From: Pinibacter aurantiacus
GTDB taxonomy: Bacteria > Bacteroidota > Bacteroidia > Chitinophagales > Chitinophagaceae
Length of the DNA stretch: 64,000 nucleotides
Assembly: GCF_019130065.1 (NCBI RefSeq)
Contig: NZ_JAHSPG010000003.1
Span: 124,001 to 188,000 of the forward strand
Direction of reading: 5' to 3'
Each line of letters opens with the position of its first letter. The first letter of the stretch is position 1. Both the position numbers and the translations under genes were made by a program. The notes under the pieces were generated by a model. That model was not told where the DNA came from, ran no database searches, and worked only from the letters and a program-made list of their open reading frames with translations. Of this stretch, positions 56,545 through 63,813 are shown piece by piece.

Positions 56545-57393
56545 TTGAAAAGCATACCTAAGTTTTTAACGTGCCTTGCCCTCGTACTTGTTTCGCTCTG
56601 TGTGAACGCACAATATTATTACAAGGATATAATTACCACTCAGCAGGTGAGCAATAACTATCATCTTATGAAAAAGGCAAACGTTGCCACTGTGGTTCTT
56701 AAAAGTTTCATTCAAAATAATGAGGTGACTGAAGGATTCGATTGTAATCAAAAAGTTTCAGCGGCACAAGACAAAGTAATTACCTATACTAAAACGACGG
56801 ATGCCGGCGAGTCATTTTTCACCGCATTTTACAATAAAAATGATTTGCTGATCGAAACAATCGACAGCTCCTCACACCTTGTGTCTACCACGGATTACAG
56901 CTACGATGCCTCAAACCGGTTGACAGGTATTAAAAGCTCCAGCCAGGCGGCAAATATTGTAAACGTTGAGGTACATACATGGCAATACAATGAAAAAGGC
57001 AACCCGGTTTCTATGCTAAGAGTTCGCAACGGAGCGGATACCACCTGGATTACTTATGTATTGGACGACAAAGGAAATCCAACAGAAGAGCATGCAAAAA
57101 GAAATGTAGCCATTCCACAACCTACAGTATTTTACTATTACGACGATAATCACAGGCTTACCGATGTAGTGAGATACAACCAGAAAGCAAAGCGTATGTT
57201 GCCTGATTATATGTTTGAGTACGATGAATCGAACAAAATTTCTGTAATGACCGTTGTTCCGGAAGGCAGCAACGATTATCAGAAATGGTATTACAAATAC
57301 GATGAGGACGGTTTAAAAGCCGCCGATTTCTGTTATAACAAGAAAAACGAATTGCAGGGAAAGATCCTGTATGATTATACATACACGAAATAA
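56545..57393 (+). CDS. Secreted protein with YD/RHS-like repeats
   Basis: 282 residues; the start is a TTG at 56545 (MKSIPKFLTCLALVLVSLCV), giving a signal peptide ending in NAQ. The mature part contains at least six short units of the YD kind: YDASNRLTGI, YNEKGNPVSML, LDDKGNPTEEH, YDDNHRLTDVV, YDESNKISVM and YDEDGLKAADF. Such repeats build beta-wheel or RHS-like surfaces and often bind carbohydrate. No toxin domain is attached, so it is not a polymorphic toxin. It is followed by a copy of the GTAGGGGCGAATCG repeat. Confidence 0.75.
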   Translation: MKSIPKFLTCLALVLVSLCVNAQYYYKDIITTQQVSNNYHLMKKANVATVVLKSFIQNNEVTEGFDCNQKVSAAQDKVITYTKTTDAGESFFTAFYNKNDLLIETIDSSSHLVSTTDYSYDASNRLTGIKSSSQAANIVNVEVHTWQYNEKGNPVSMLRVRNGADTTWITYVLDDKGNPTEEHAKRNVAIPQPTVFYYYDDNHRLTDVVRYNQKAKRMLPDYMFEYDESNKISVMTVVPEGSNDYQKWYYKYDEDGLKAADFCYNKKNELQGKILYDYTYTK

Positions 57394-57485
57394 TATTTTG
57401 GTACCGTAGGGGCGAATCGCATTCGCCCTGTAACACCCAACCAATGCAAGAATGCTGGCACAGTGCCGGCACACAAATAAAATAA

Positions 57486-58652
57486 ATGTTTGCATCATTA
57501 TTCAATTGGAGAAGCCTGCTGGCATTGCTTGGAATCGCTATCATCAGCGGAACGATATTCTATTCGCAATACCTTGGCTCTAAAATTGCGAAGGATGAAA
57601 AACAAAAAGTAATGCAGTGGGTGGAGGCGAGCAAAGCAGTAGTGCAAAACCCCGGCATGGATTTTTCACTACCGAATATGATCAGGAATGAGCAAACGGA
57701 CATTCCCATCATTGAAACGAATGAACGCGACAGCATCGTAAATTTCATAAACATCGACAGTGCCAGCGTTGCCCACGATCCAAAATTTCTTTCCAAAAAA
57801 TTAAAAGAGTTCAGCAAATCCAATGACCCGCTCCTCATCATCTTAAGCCAGGACCCATTTATTGCCAACAAATATTACTACGGCAACACAAAACTGCTGA
57901 ACGAAGTAAAGTACTATCCGCTGATCCAGCTTTTGATCGTTATTGTCTTCCTTGTTCTCATACTAACACTGATAAATATTCGAAACAAATCCACGCAAAA
58001 CCAGGTTTGGGCAGGGATGGCCAAAGAAACGGCGCACCAGTTGGGAACGCCTCTTTCTTCATTGCAAGCCTGGTTGGAAATGTTGAAGGAAGATAACTCC
58101 AGCGAAAACATTGTAAAGGAAATGGAAAAGGATGTGAGCCGTTTAAAGCTCGTATCTGACAGGTTCAGCAAAATTGGCAGCACACCAAAACTTGAAAGCA
58201 GCAACGTGATATACCAGGTGCAGGCAATGGTGGAATACATGAAAAAACGAGCACCCGGCAGAGTTGATTTTTCCGTGCAAACGCATGACCGCGACGTTTT
58301 GAATGCCATGATCTCTCCTCCTTTGTTTGACTGGGTAATTGAAAACCTGCTAAAAAATGCTTTGGATGCGATGGAGGGAAAAGGAAAAATTTCTGCCGAT
58401 ATACAGGACCACGTCGATGAAATTGTTGTGGACATTTCAGATACTGGAAAAGGAATTTCTTCCGCCAATCTTGCCAAAATATTCAAGCCGGGATTCACGA
58501 CCAAAAAACGTGGCTGGGGCCTTGGGCTTAGCCTTGCCAAAAGAATCATAGATCAATATCACCAGGGAGAATTATTTGTAAAAAACTCAGAAATTGGCAA
58601 AGGCACCACATTTAGAATTGTGCTGAAGAAAGAGATTAAACCGGAGCGATAA
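57486..58652 (+). CDS. Membrane histidine kinase
   Basis: 388 residues with two membrane segments: about 9-28 (RSLLALLGIAIISGTIFYSQ) and about 138-160 (YPLIQLLIVIVFLVLILTLI). They flank a roughly 110-residue extracytoplasmic sensor. The kinase core has His in KETAHQLGTPLSSLQAWLEM, the N-box ENLLKNALDAM, DTGKGIS and a G2 box WGLGLSLAKRI. It is an orphan, since no response regulator is adjacent. The gene follows the YD-repeat secreted protein by 92 bases. Confidence 0.92.
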   Translation: MFASLFNWRSLLALLGIAIISGTIFYSQYLGSKIAKDEKQKVMQWVEASKAVVQNPGMDFSLPNMIRNEQTDIPIIETNERDSIVNFINIDSASVAHDPKFLSKKLKEFSKSNDPLLIILSQDPFIANKYYYGNTKLLNEVKYYPLIQLLIVIVFLVLILTLINIRNKSTQNQVWAGMAKETAHQLGTPLSSLQAWLEMLKEDNSSENIVKEMEKDVSRLKLVSDRFSKIGSTPKLESSNVIYQVQAMVEYMKKRAPGRVDFSVQTHDRDVLNAMISPPLFDWVIENLLKNALDAMEGKGKISADIQDHVDEIVVDISDTGKGISSANLAKIFKPGFTTKKRGWGLGLSLAKRIIDQYHQGELFVKNSEIGKGTTFRIVLKKEIKPER

Positions 58653-58784
58653 CTGAATATCTGGGTGCGTAATTTTTTTGATTCGGGAATTTCAAGAATG
58701 TGCATTATTTGAAAATTCTATTCGTGCAACTTTTATTTTCAGACTAACGCTCCAGATATCCGGAAGGACGCACCAAAAGCATTT

Positions 58785-58815
58785 TCAAATTTTCAAATCC
58801 TCAAATTTTCAAATT
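58785..58815. repeat. TTTTCAAATTTTCAAATCC repeat copy
   Basis: A direct repeat of the TTTTCAAAT unit, identical to 50744-50774 next to the NtrY-like kinase stop. Both copies abut the coding sequence. No complementary arm is present. Confidence 0.7.
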
Positions 58816-58817
58816 GG

Positions 58818-59654
58818 ATGCGAGTAATGAAACAACTGCTCACCACCTTGCTTTCCTTTGCCCTGCTTTCTACTCAGGCACAATATTCCGGAATGACCCC
58901 GGTTAAGTTTTCTGCAACCTTACAAGGTTTGGTCAGACTACCGGCCAGCTACAATCAATTGCGTGCAAAAAAGTATCCGGTGATATTTCACTTCTGTGGA
59001 AATAATGAAACCGCAGACAAAGGTGGATTAGTCCTTCTTATGAATGCCGGCTTCGGCAGGCAGGTTGCATTGAATCGCATACAGGGAACAATTGCTGATA
59101 GCATCATTCATGTTGTTGTGCAAAGCCCGTCGTCAGGAGCAATCGCGCAACCAAACTTAAGCAACCAGGTATTTGATTACATTTTCGCAAATTACCGTTG
59201 TGATCTTTCTACAGACGCAAACTGCAAATACAAATTTGTAGCGCTGATTGGGCTGAGCCAGGGTGCAAGCGACGTATGGGATATTGCCAGTTGGGATAAT
59301 TCGGTAACGACTTATGGTGTCTCCAAATATTCCACAAAAATTAAAAAGGTGTGGTTGGTTAGTATTCCGGTGAAGTTCCCTTCTGCCGCAACATATCAAC
59401 GGGTTAAAGGCGATGTGTTTCACTTTGTTCACGGTGACAATGATCAACAAGGTTGTTGTGCTTTATGGCCCGCAAGGGACCAAAACAAGGCATTGAACGC
59501 AAATGGATCAATCAGTACAATAGATGTGAAAAAAGGCGGCGGCCACGACAACACCACCTGGGATGCTGCATGGTCCGCTTCAGGCCGGGACACTGTCACA
59601 AATATTTATCGTTTGGTAACGAATGGATGGATTACGGGTCTGAAGAGAGATTAA
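58818..59654 (+). CDS. Secreted alpha/beta-hydrolase (esterase-like)
   Basis: 278 residues with a signal peptide ending near STQAQ; an alternative start lies at ATG 58827. The alpha/beta-hydrolase features are HFCGNNETADKGG near the oxyanion region, nucleophile elbow GLSQGASD (Ser in G-L-S-Q-G), a likely acid in HGDNDQQG and the final His in GGGHDNTTWDAAW. This resembles PHB depolymerase/feruloyl-esterase-like secreted enzymes rather than a classic lipase. Substrate is unknown. The gene is convergent with the SGNH esterase gene. Confidence 0.8.
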   Translation: MRVMKQLLTTLLSFALLSTQAQYSGMTPVKFSATLQGLVRLPASYNQLRAKKYPVIFHFCGNNETADKGGLVLLMNAGFGRQVALNRIQGTIADSIIHVVVQSPSSGAIAQPNLSNQVFDYIFANYRCDLSTDANCKYKFVALIGLSQGASDVWDIASWDNSVTTYGVSKYSTKIKKVWLVSIPVKFPSAATYQRVKGDVFHFVHGDNDQQGCCALWPARDQNKALNANGSISTIDVKKGGGHDNTTWDAAWSASGRDTVTNIYRLVTNGWITGLKRD

Positions 59655-59670
59655 AAACGAACTACAATTA

Positions 59671-59712
59671 AAAACAAAGGCCCACAATCTTCCGATTATG
59701 GGCACTTTCGTT
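59671..59712 (-). terminator. Terminator-like hairpin shared by convergent genes
   Basis: On the minus strand, GCCCATAATCGG...GATTGTGGGC is followed by CTTTGTTTTT, giving a terminator for the SGNH esterase gene. A near-copy is at 60751-60790. Confidence 0.7.
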
Positions 59713-59727
59713 TGAAAAAAATTTCTA

Positions 59728-60588
59728 TTATTTAATGTCTTTCAATACCGCGTATACTTTGTTTCCGAAATTCATAATTGCATTGTAATCGAAATGATAT
59801 GGATCCTGCAATGTTTCATTGCTAAGATCAATCAGGTGAATATTACTGTCGGTCTCCGCCAGTTTCTTCTGAGATGCCTCAACCACTCCACTGAATTGTG
59901 CGCTCTTATGACTTATGCTGCCGAGGATAATTGGCAAATTTTGATTTCCGCTATACAAACGTATCTGTTCAAAAATTGCTTTTGTATTTTCAAAATACTG
60001 AGCATCAAATGGGGGTTGATAATCACCCTCACCCTGATGCCATAAAAGAGCTTTAAATCTAACAGTTTTCTTATGCGCAGCCAGTTGTTCAACACAATCC
60101 TGAATTTCTTTCTTGAACTCTTCAAGCAGAATTGGCTTACTCATAGTATCAGAAACAGGATAGTGCCAGCTGCCAGTGGTCCCGGGTGTTTTTGCGGCCA
60201 CACTGGTATTTCCTTTGGTTCGTTTAATGATATAAATATTCTTGTTTTCTTTTCGCTGAAGTTGTTTTAGAGCAATAATATCAAACGAAAAGGCATTGCT
60301 ATTTTTAACGTCCGAGCCACTTAAATATTCAGATCCCGGTCCTAATTGATAGGTTCCAAATTCTTTTTGTTTGCGTTCCCATACATAAACGCTGTCAACT
60401 TTTTTATTCTTGACAAAATCCGGGTATTGGGAAAATACACGACCGTCGGCGTTACTTTGACCTCCTACCAAATAAACGTCTATTGTGTCTTCAGGAATTT
60501 GGGATGAGGGAACATAGTGTCGATTGGAGAACCAGTTGCAGGAACATAACAACACTGCACTACTAACGATGATGGTTATGCGTTTCAT
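59728..60588 (-). CDS. SGNH carbohydrate esterase (sialate O-acetylesterase-like) lipoprotein
   Basis: 286 residues with a lipobox-type N-terminus (VLLCSC). Block I is VYLVGGQSNADGRVF (nucleophile Ser in GQSN), the Gly block follows in KGNTSVAAKTPGTTGSW, and HQGEGDYQPP carries the block III-like Asn/Glu region. These match the SASA (PF03629) family, which deacetylates sialic acid or acetylated plant polysaccharide. The protein should be outer-membrane or periplasmic. With a mannan locus in the same window, acetyl-glucomannan is a possible substrate, but this is speculation. Confidence 0.85.
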   Translation of the reverse strand: MKRITIIVSSAVLLCSCNWFSNRHYVPSSQIPEDTIDVYLVGGQSNADGRVFSQYPDFVKNKKVDSVYVWERKQKEFGTYQLGPGSEYLSGSDVKNSNAFSFDIIALKQLQRKENKNIYIIKRTKGNTSVAAKTPGTTGSWHYPVSDTMSKPILLEEFKKEIQDCVEQLAAHKKTVRFKALLWHQGEGDYQPPFDAQYFENTKAIFEQIRLYSGNQNLPIILGSISHKSAQFSGVVEASQKKLAETDSNIHLIDLSNETLQDPYHFDYNAIMNFGNKVYAVLKDIK

Positions 60589-60750
60589 TAAGGAGGTTTT
60601 GTTGGTTAGTTGTTATTGAGGCGCGAAATCTATTTTTTCCAGTAGCTTAAACAATAAGCACCCATTTGATATTCAATTGCAACAGAAAAACCGTGTTTTT
60701 ACCGAGACTTATTGATTTCCTCTTTTCTGGAATGAGACGATAAACTTAAA

Positions 60751-60790
60751 ACCAAAGGCCCACAATCTTTCGATAATGGGCCTTTTTTTG
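60751..60790 (-). terminator. Hairpin terminator after tRNA-Leu
   Basis: AAAGGCCCA/TGGGCCTTT pairs over 9 bases with loop CAATCTTTCGATAA. On the plus strand it ends in seven T; on the minus strand TTTGGTTTT follows. It serves the minus-strand tRNA-Leu and can also stop plus-strand read-through. Confidence 0.8.
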
Positions 60791-60876
60791 TGCGGAAGAG
60801 GAGATTCGAACTCCCACGCCCGGTAAAAGGCGCTACCACCTCAAAGTAGTGCGTCTACCAATTTCGCCACCTCCGC
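60791..60876 (-). tRNA. tRNA-Leu (GAG)
   Basis: The acceptor GCGGAGG pairs with CTTCCGC. The D-arm is GGCGAAATTGGTAGACGC, the anticodon stem-loop CTACT-TTGAGGT-GGTAG with anticodon GAG, the class II variable arm AGCGCCTTTTACCGGGCG and the T-arm GGGAG-TTCGAAT-CTCCT. There are 86 bases with no CCA encoded. The T-loop is intact, unlike two tRNA genes at the right end. Confidence 0.95.
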
Positions 60877-60963
60877 AAGGGAGTGCAAATATAGGGGCTA
60901 ATTGCGAAATCAATACAGATCACGAACTTTTTTTGTCGCAAGCCATAATAGCTTCATTTCATA

Positions 60964-62649
60964 TTAAATTTTCTTTGCTATCCTTCTGTCACTCAGGAAC
61001 TTCTCAAATTCCGCAAGGCTATAGCTGCTGAGGTTTTTATCCTTTGTCAACCCGCCTTTTTGGGCAGCCAGCACACCATACTTTACATCGTGGAATCCAT
61101 CGATGCTATGTGCATCCGGATCTATGGAAATGATCGCGCCCTGGGCAATTGCATCATCGATAAAACTCCAGTCGATATCCAGCCTTCTCGGGTGGGCGTT
61201 CAGCTCAATAACCACATTGTTCTCCACACAGGCCTTAATGATCTCCTTATGGTCGACAGGATAGCCCTTACGGCTCAGCAACAGCCTTCCTGTCATGTGA
61301 CCAAGGATGGTAGTGTAAGGATTTCTGATCGCATTCAATAGCCTCATCATCGCTTTATCCTCCGGCATGGTCAGATTCTGGTGAACAGAACCGATAACCA
61401 AATCAAATGTAGCCAGGATCTCGTTGCTATAATCCAGCGACCCATCATTCAGAATATCACTCTCAATACTTTTGAAGATCTTGAACGGATGCAACTTAGC
61501 ATTCAATTCATCGATGTATAAGTGTTGCTCACGAACTCTTTCTTCCTGCAAACCTTTTGCATAAGCCGCCGTTTTACTGTGATCGCTTATAACAAGATAT
61601 TCGAACCCTTGTGCGATACAGGCCTTCGCCATCTCTTCAACCGTGTTTACGCCATCGCTCCAATTACTATGATTGTGAATAATTCCTTTGATATCTGATA
61701 CATGAATGATGTCACTAAAATCTTTTTGTTTTGCTCTTTCAATAAACGCAGTTGTATCTCTCAAATATGCCGGTACGAAATTGAAATGAATGGACTTGAA
61801 AATATCATTTTCTGATTCCACCTTGTTAGATGCTGACCATCCATTTTCTTTTTGCAAAGCTTCATAAAACTCAGGTGCAGAGCTAGTTTCAAGCAACTTG
61901 TAATAAAAGTTATCTGCCGTGGCAATGTAAAAAACAAGCAAAATATTTTCTGGTCCTTTTACCGCGATCATTTCCTGGCTAACTTCTTCTACAACAAAAT
62001 TTTGTTGCGAAAAAAAATCACTGATAAAGTCGATGCTCTTCGTTGTAACAAATTCAAGTTTACTAATGATCGTATTTTGTCTGCGGAAATCGCCTGTAAT
62101 TTCAATAAGATCATCACCAAAAGCATTCGCTAATCCTGCCAGTAATTGATGCGCATAACCTTCAATTTGCGCGTACAAATAGCTACCAACATGTCTCAGG
62201 AAAAACTCGATGTTTTCCTGTACACTTTTTTGCGTTTTTTCACCAAACCCTTTGTAAAGCGTCAACCTGTTTTCGTTACATGCATACAGCAATTCACCGA
62301 CAGATTCAATACCCATTTCCTTCCAGATAGTAGATATTTTTTTGGGGCCCAGTCCTTTAATGTTCAACAGATCCAAAATGCCCGGAGGTGTTTTCAGAAG
62401 CATATCTTCCAAAGCCTGTAATTTACCAGTATCAAGGATTTCAATGATTTTTCTTCCTGTTGATTCACCAATACCTTTCAATGTAAAAAGTTTATCTGGC
62501 GATATCTCGTGCAATGGTGTGGTGATCTTCTCTATGTTGAAAGCAGCAACGCTATATGATTTTGATTTGAAACTATTTTCTCCATGAATATCCATGAGTT
62601 TGGACAGCAAAGAAAACTGATCAGCAATGGCATAATTATCAAGCGGCAT
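60964..62649 (-). CDS. polX: PolX family DNA polymerase/PHP protein with degenerate polymerase site
   Basis: 561 residues. The HhH-type N-terminal 8-kDa-like domain (about 1-150) has LKGIGESTGRKI and IKGLGPKKISTIW. The Pol-beta-like palm contains GDFRR at 186-190, but the following DxD of active PolX (expected at 197 and 199) reads Lys197-Leu-Glu199 in NTIISKLEFV. The C-terminal PHP domain (about 320-561) has intact metal ligands in HNHSNWSDG (His325, His327, Asp332), ISDHS (Asp356, His357), GHMTGR, ELNAHPRR and DPDAHSID. Therefore 3'-5' exonuclease/AP-endonuclease-like PHP activity may remain while polymerase activity is doubtful. It is upstream of tRNA-Leu on the same strand. Confidence 0.9.
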   Translation of the reverse strand: MPLDNYAIADQFSLLSKLMDIHGENSFKSKSYSVAAFNIEKITTPLHEISPDKLFTLKGIGESTGRKIIEILDTGKLQALEDMLLKTPPGILDLLNIKGLGPKKISTIWKEMGIESVGELLYACNENRLTLYKGFGEKTQKSVQENIEFFLRHVGSYLYAQIEGYAHQLLAGLANAFGDDLIEITGDFRRQNTIISKLEFVTTKSIDFISDFFSQQNFVVEEVSQEMIAVKGPENILLVFYIATADNFYYKLLETSSAPEFYEALQKENGWSASNKVESENDIFKSIHFNFVPAYLRDTTAFIERAKQKDFSDIIHVSDIKGIIHNHSNWSDGVNTVEEMAKACIAQGFEYLVISDHSKTAAYAKGLQEERVREQHLYIDELNAKLHPFKIFKSIESDILNDGSLDYSNEILATFDLVIGSVHQNLTMPEDKAMMRLLNAIRNPYTTILGHMTGRLLLSRKGYPVDHKEIIKACVENNVVIELNAHPRRLDIDWSFIDDAIAQGAIISIDPDAHSIDGFHDVKYGVLAAQKGGLTKDKNLSSYSLAEFEKFLSDRRIAKKI

Positions 62650-62970
62650 AAATGGCTGTTTAGAGTGTGAAGATAGAGAGAAAATAACTGAATAATTGAT
62701 TAACTGAATAACTGAAATTGAAGAGAAATTACTGTTGCTCTCCGAAGCTTTCAGCTCCGAAGTTCTATTCTATCGCTTCCCGTGATAATGCACCTTTTCA
62801 AAAGCAAAAGAGCCAAATAAAAAAGCTGCAAGTCCCGCTCTTTTTAGCACTATGACTGCACATCATATTTTTAAAAAATTTTATCACCTCCAAAACCCTT
62901 TACTGTAAAGCATTTCAACAGATTCAACTTTTCGTTTTTCAATAACAAATAAAAAAAAGTTCAGAAAAAA

Positions 62971-63003
62971 TTTGGAGTGATTAAAAAAATATTCCAACCT
63001 TTG
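62971..63003 (+). promoter_or_regulatory. Bacteroidota-type promoter before a small ORF
   Basis: TTTG at 62971-62974 and AACCTTTG at 62996-63003, spaced by 21 bases, fit the -33/-7 pattern with one mismatch in TAnnTTTG. Transcription would begin near 63010, 15 bases upstream of a small ORF. Confidence 0.55.
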
Positions 63004-63024
63004 CACTGCAAACAATTAACAAAC

Positions 63025-63117
63025 ATGTCACGAATAGTTTTACATACACAACTACAAAAAACGTTTAGCCCGGAGAGTGGCTATATCGTTTACGGGGCAT
63101 GTATTGCTGCAGATTAG
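63025..63117 (+). CDS. Small ORF of 30 residues, unknown
   Basis: It encodes MSRIVLHTQL followed by QKTFSPESGY and IVYGACIAAD. A promoter lies 22 bases upstream and a strong terminator 27 bases downstream, so the segment is a compact transcription unit of about 160 bases. It may code for a peptide or be a small RNA whose ORF is accidental. No similarity is recognised. Confidence 0.4.
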   Translation: MSRIVLHTQLQKTFSPESGYIVYGACIAAD

Positions 63118-63143
63118 TGAATAACAAAATCGCTCAAATATAC

Positions 63144-63170
63144 GCCCCGCCCATAAAGCGGGGCTTTTTT
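63144..63170 (+). terminator. Rho-independent terminator
   Basis: The stem GCCCCGC/GCGGGGC (7 bp) has loop CCATAAA and is followed by six T. Confidence 0.93.
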
Positions 63171-63278
63171 ATGTGCAACTTTCAGACAAAGAGCTGTTCA
63201 CGAGAAAAATAAAGTTTAAAAAAAATGAAACTAGAAATACGATATATACGATTTACAATTTTCGCACCGAAAGGATTA

Positions 63279-63386
63279 ATGCTGCATTCACATTGTCACG
63301 TTGATATACAACCGCAAAATAACATTGTGGCGAAAGAATGTGAAAGTCAGAAATATCATCATCGACCGGATTGTGTCCATACGTAG
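63279..63386 (+). CDS. Small ORF of 35 residues, His-rich, unknown
   Basis: It encodes MLHSHCHVDI, QPQNNIVAKE, CESQKYHHRP and DCVHT, with six His and three Cys residues. A terminator follows 27 bases after the stop, as for the unit at 63025. A weak promoter-like TACAATTTTC lies 25 bases upstream. It could be a leader peptide or a small RNA; the His and Cys content is suggestive of metal binding but not proof. Confidence 0.35.
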   Translation: MLHSHCHVDIQPQNNIVAKECESQKYHHRPDCVHT

Positions 63387-63412
63387 GCATATAGTGTGCC
63401 TGCTAAACGGAA

Positions 63413-63447
63413 GCCCGGTCGCAAAAAACGACCGGGCTTTTTGTTTT
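63413..63447 (+). terminator. Rho-independent terminator
   Basis: The stem GCCCGGTCG/CGACCGGGC (9 bp) has loop CAAAAAA and is followed by TTTTTGTTTT. Confidence 0.93.
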
Positions 63448-63453
63448 AAGTCG

Positions 63454-63615
63454 AACGCAGATTTTCGTGATTGTCAAGATTGGATATGATTTTAAAAAAT
63501 CAATAACCAATGTGGGGCATAAAAGAATGAAGAACACTTTCTTCAAAATCTTAACAAATCATGAAAAACATAAAAATCTGCCTGCCCGACTAAAGCGCAG
63601 CAGGCAGGCGTTCCG
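63454..63615. repeat. AACGCAGATTTTCGTGATTG inverted repeat carrying a palindrome insertion
   Basis: The left arm starts at 63454 (AACGCAGATTTTCGTGATTG). The right arm (about 63547-63580 and 63609-63615) is related to 43165-43191. The right arm reads AAATCTG, then a 28-bp insertion, then CGTTCCG; the copy at 43181-43194 has the two halves joined. Confidence 0.8.
63581..63608. mobile_element. Palindromic element A (28 bp) with empty site known
   Basis: It begins CCTGCCCGAC, ends CAGGCAGG, and its ends pair in a hairpin. The length equals that of element B in tRNA-Glu. The uninterrupted target AAATCTG|CGTTCCG is at 43181-43194. Confidence 0.8.
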
Positions 63616-63625
63616 TTCCAAAAAT

Positions 63626-63701
63626 ATAGCAGCATTCCAATTGGTTGGATACTTCATTTGGATTGAAGAGGTTGCTGGTTCGAGTCCAGCCTGCTATACC
63701 A
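63626..63701 (+). tRNA. tRNA-Pro (UGG), divergent
   Basis: The acceptor ATAGCAG pairs with CTGCTAT, the anticodon arm is CTTCA-TTTGGAT-TGAAG with anticodon TGG, the T-arm is GCTGG-TTCGAGT-CCAGC, and CCA is encoded. The T-loop is uninterrupted. Unusual points: position 8 is not T, the D-stem has only three good pairs, and the first pair is A-T rather than the C-G usual for bacterial tRNA-Pro. It may be a pseudogene or an unusual isoacceptor. Confidence 0.7.
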
Positions 63702-63705
63702 CATC

Positions 63706-63806
63706 GGTCTGTTCGTCTAATGGTTGAGGATATCAAGCTTTCTACTTGAGGATACCGGTTCCCTGCCCGACGAATGTCATTCAGGCGGGGACTCCGGTGC
63801 AGACTG
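63706..63806 (+). tRNA. tRNA-Glu (UUC) with a 28-bp insertion in the T-loop
   Basis: The acceptor GGTCTGT pairs with GCAGACT, the D-arm is GTCTAATGGTTGAGGAT, the anticodon arm TCAAG-CTTTCTA-CTTGA has anticodon TTC, and the T-stem is ACCGG/CCGGT. The T-loop would be TTCGACT, but 28 bases (63762-63789) are inserted between TTC and GACT. Without the insertion the gene is 73 bases, the normal size lacking CCA. Confidence 0.88.
63762..63789. mobile_element. Palindromic element B inside tRNA-Glu
   Basis: It is 28 bases long, from CCTGCCCGAC to CAGGCGGG, and its ends pair as a hairpin continuous with the T-stem. It has the same first ten bases as elements A and C. Confidence 0.85.
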
Positions 63807-63813
63807 CAAAGAT

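Noticed and set aside
63467-63727. 86-codon plus-strand frame over the tRNA-Pro region
   Set aside because: It runs through a dispersed repeat, a palindrome and a tRNA gene.
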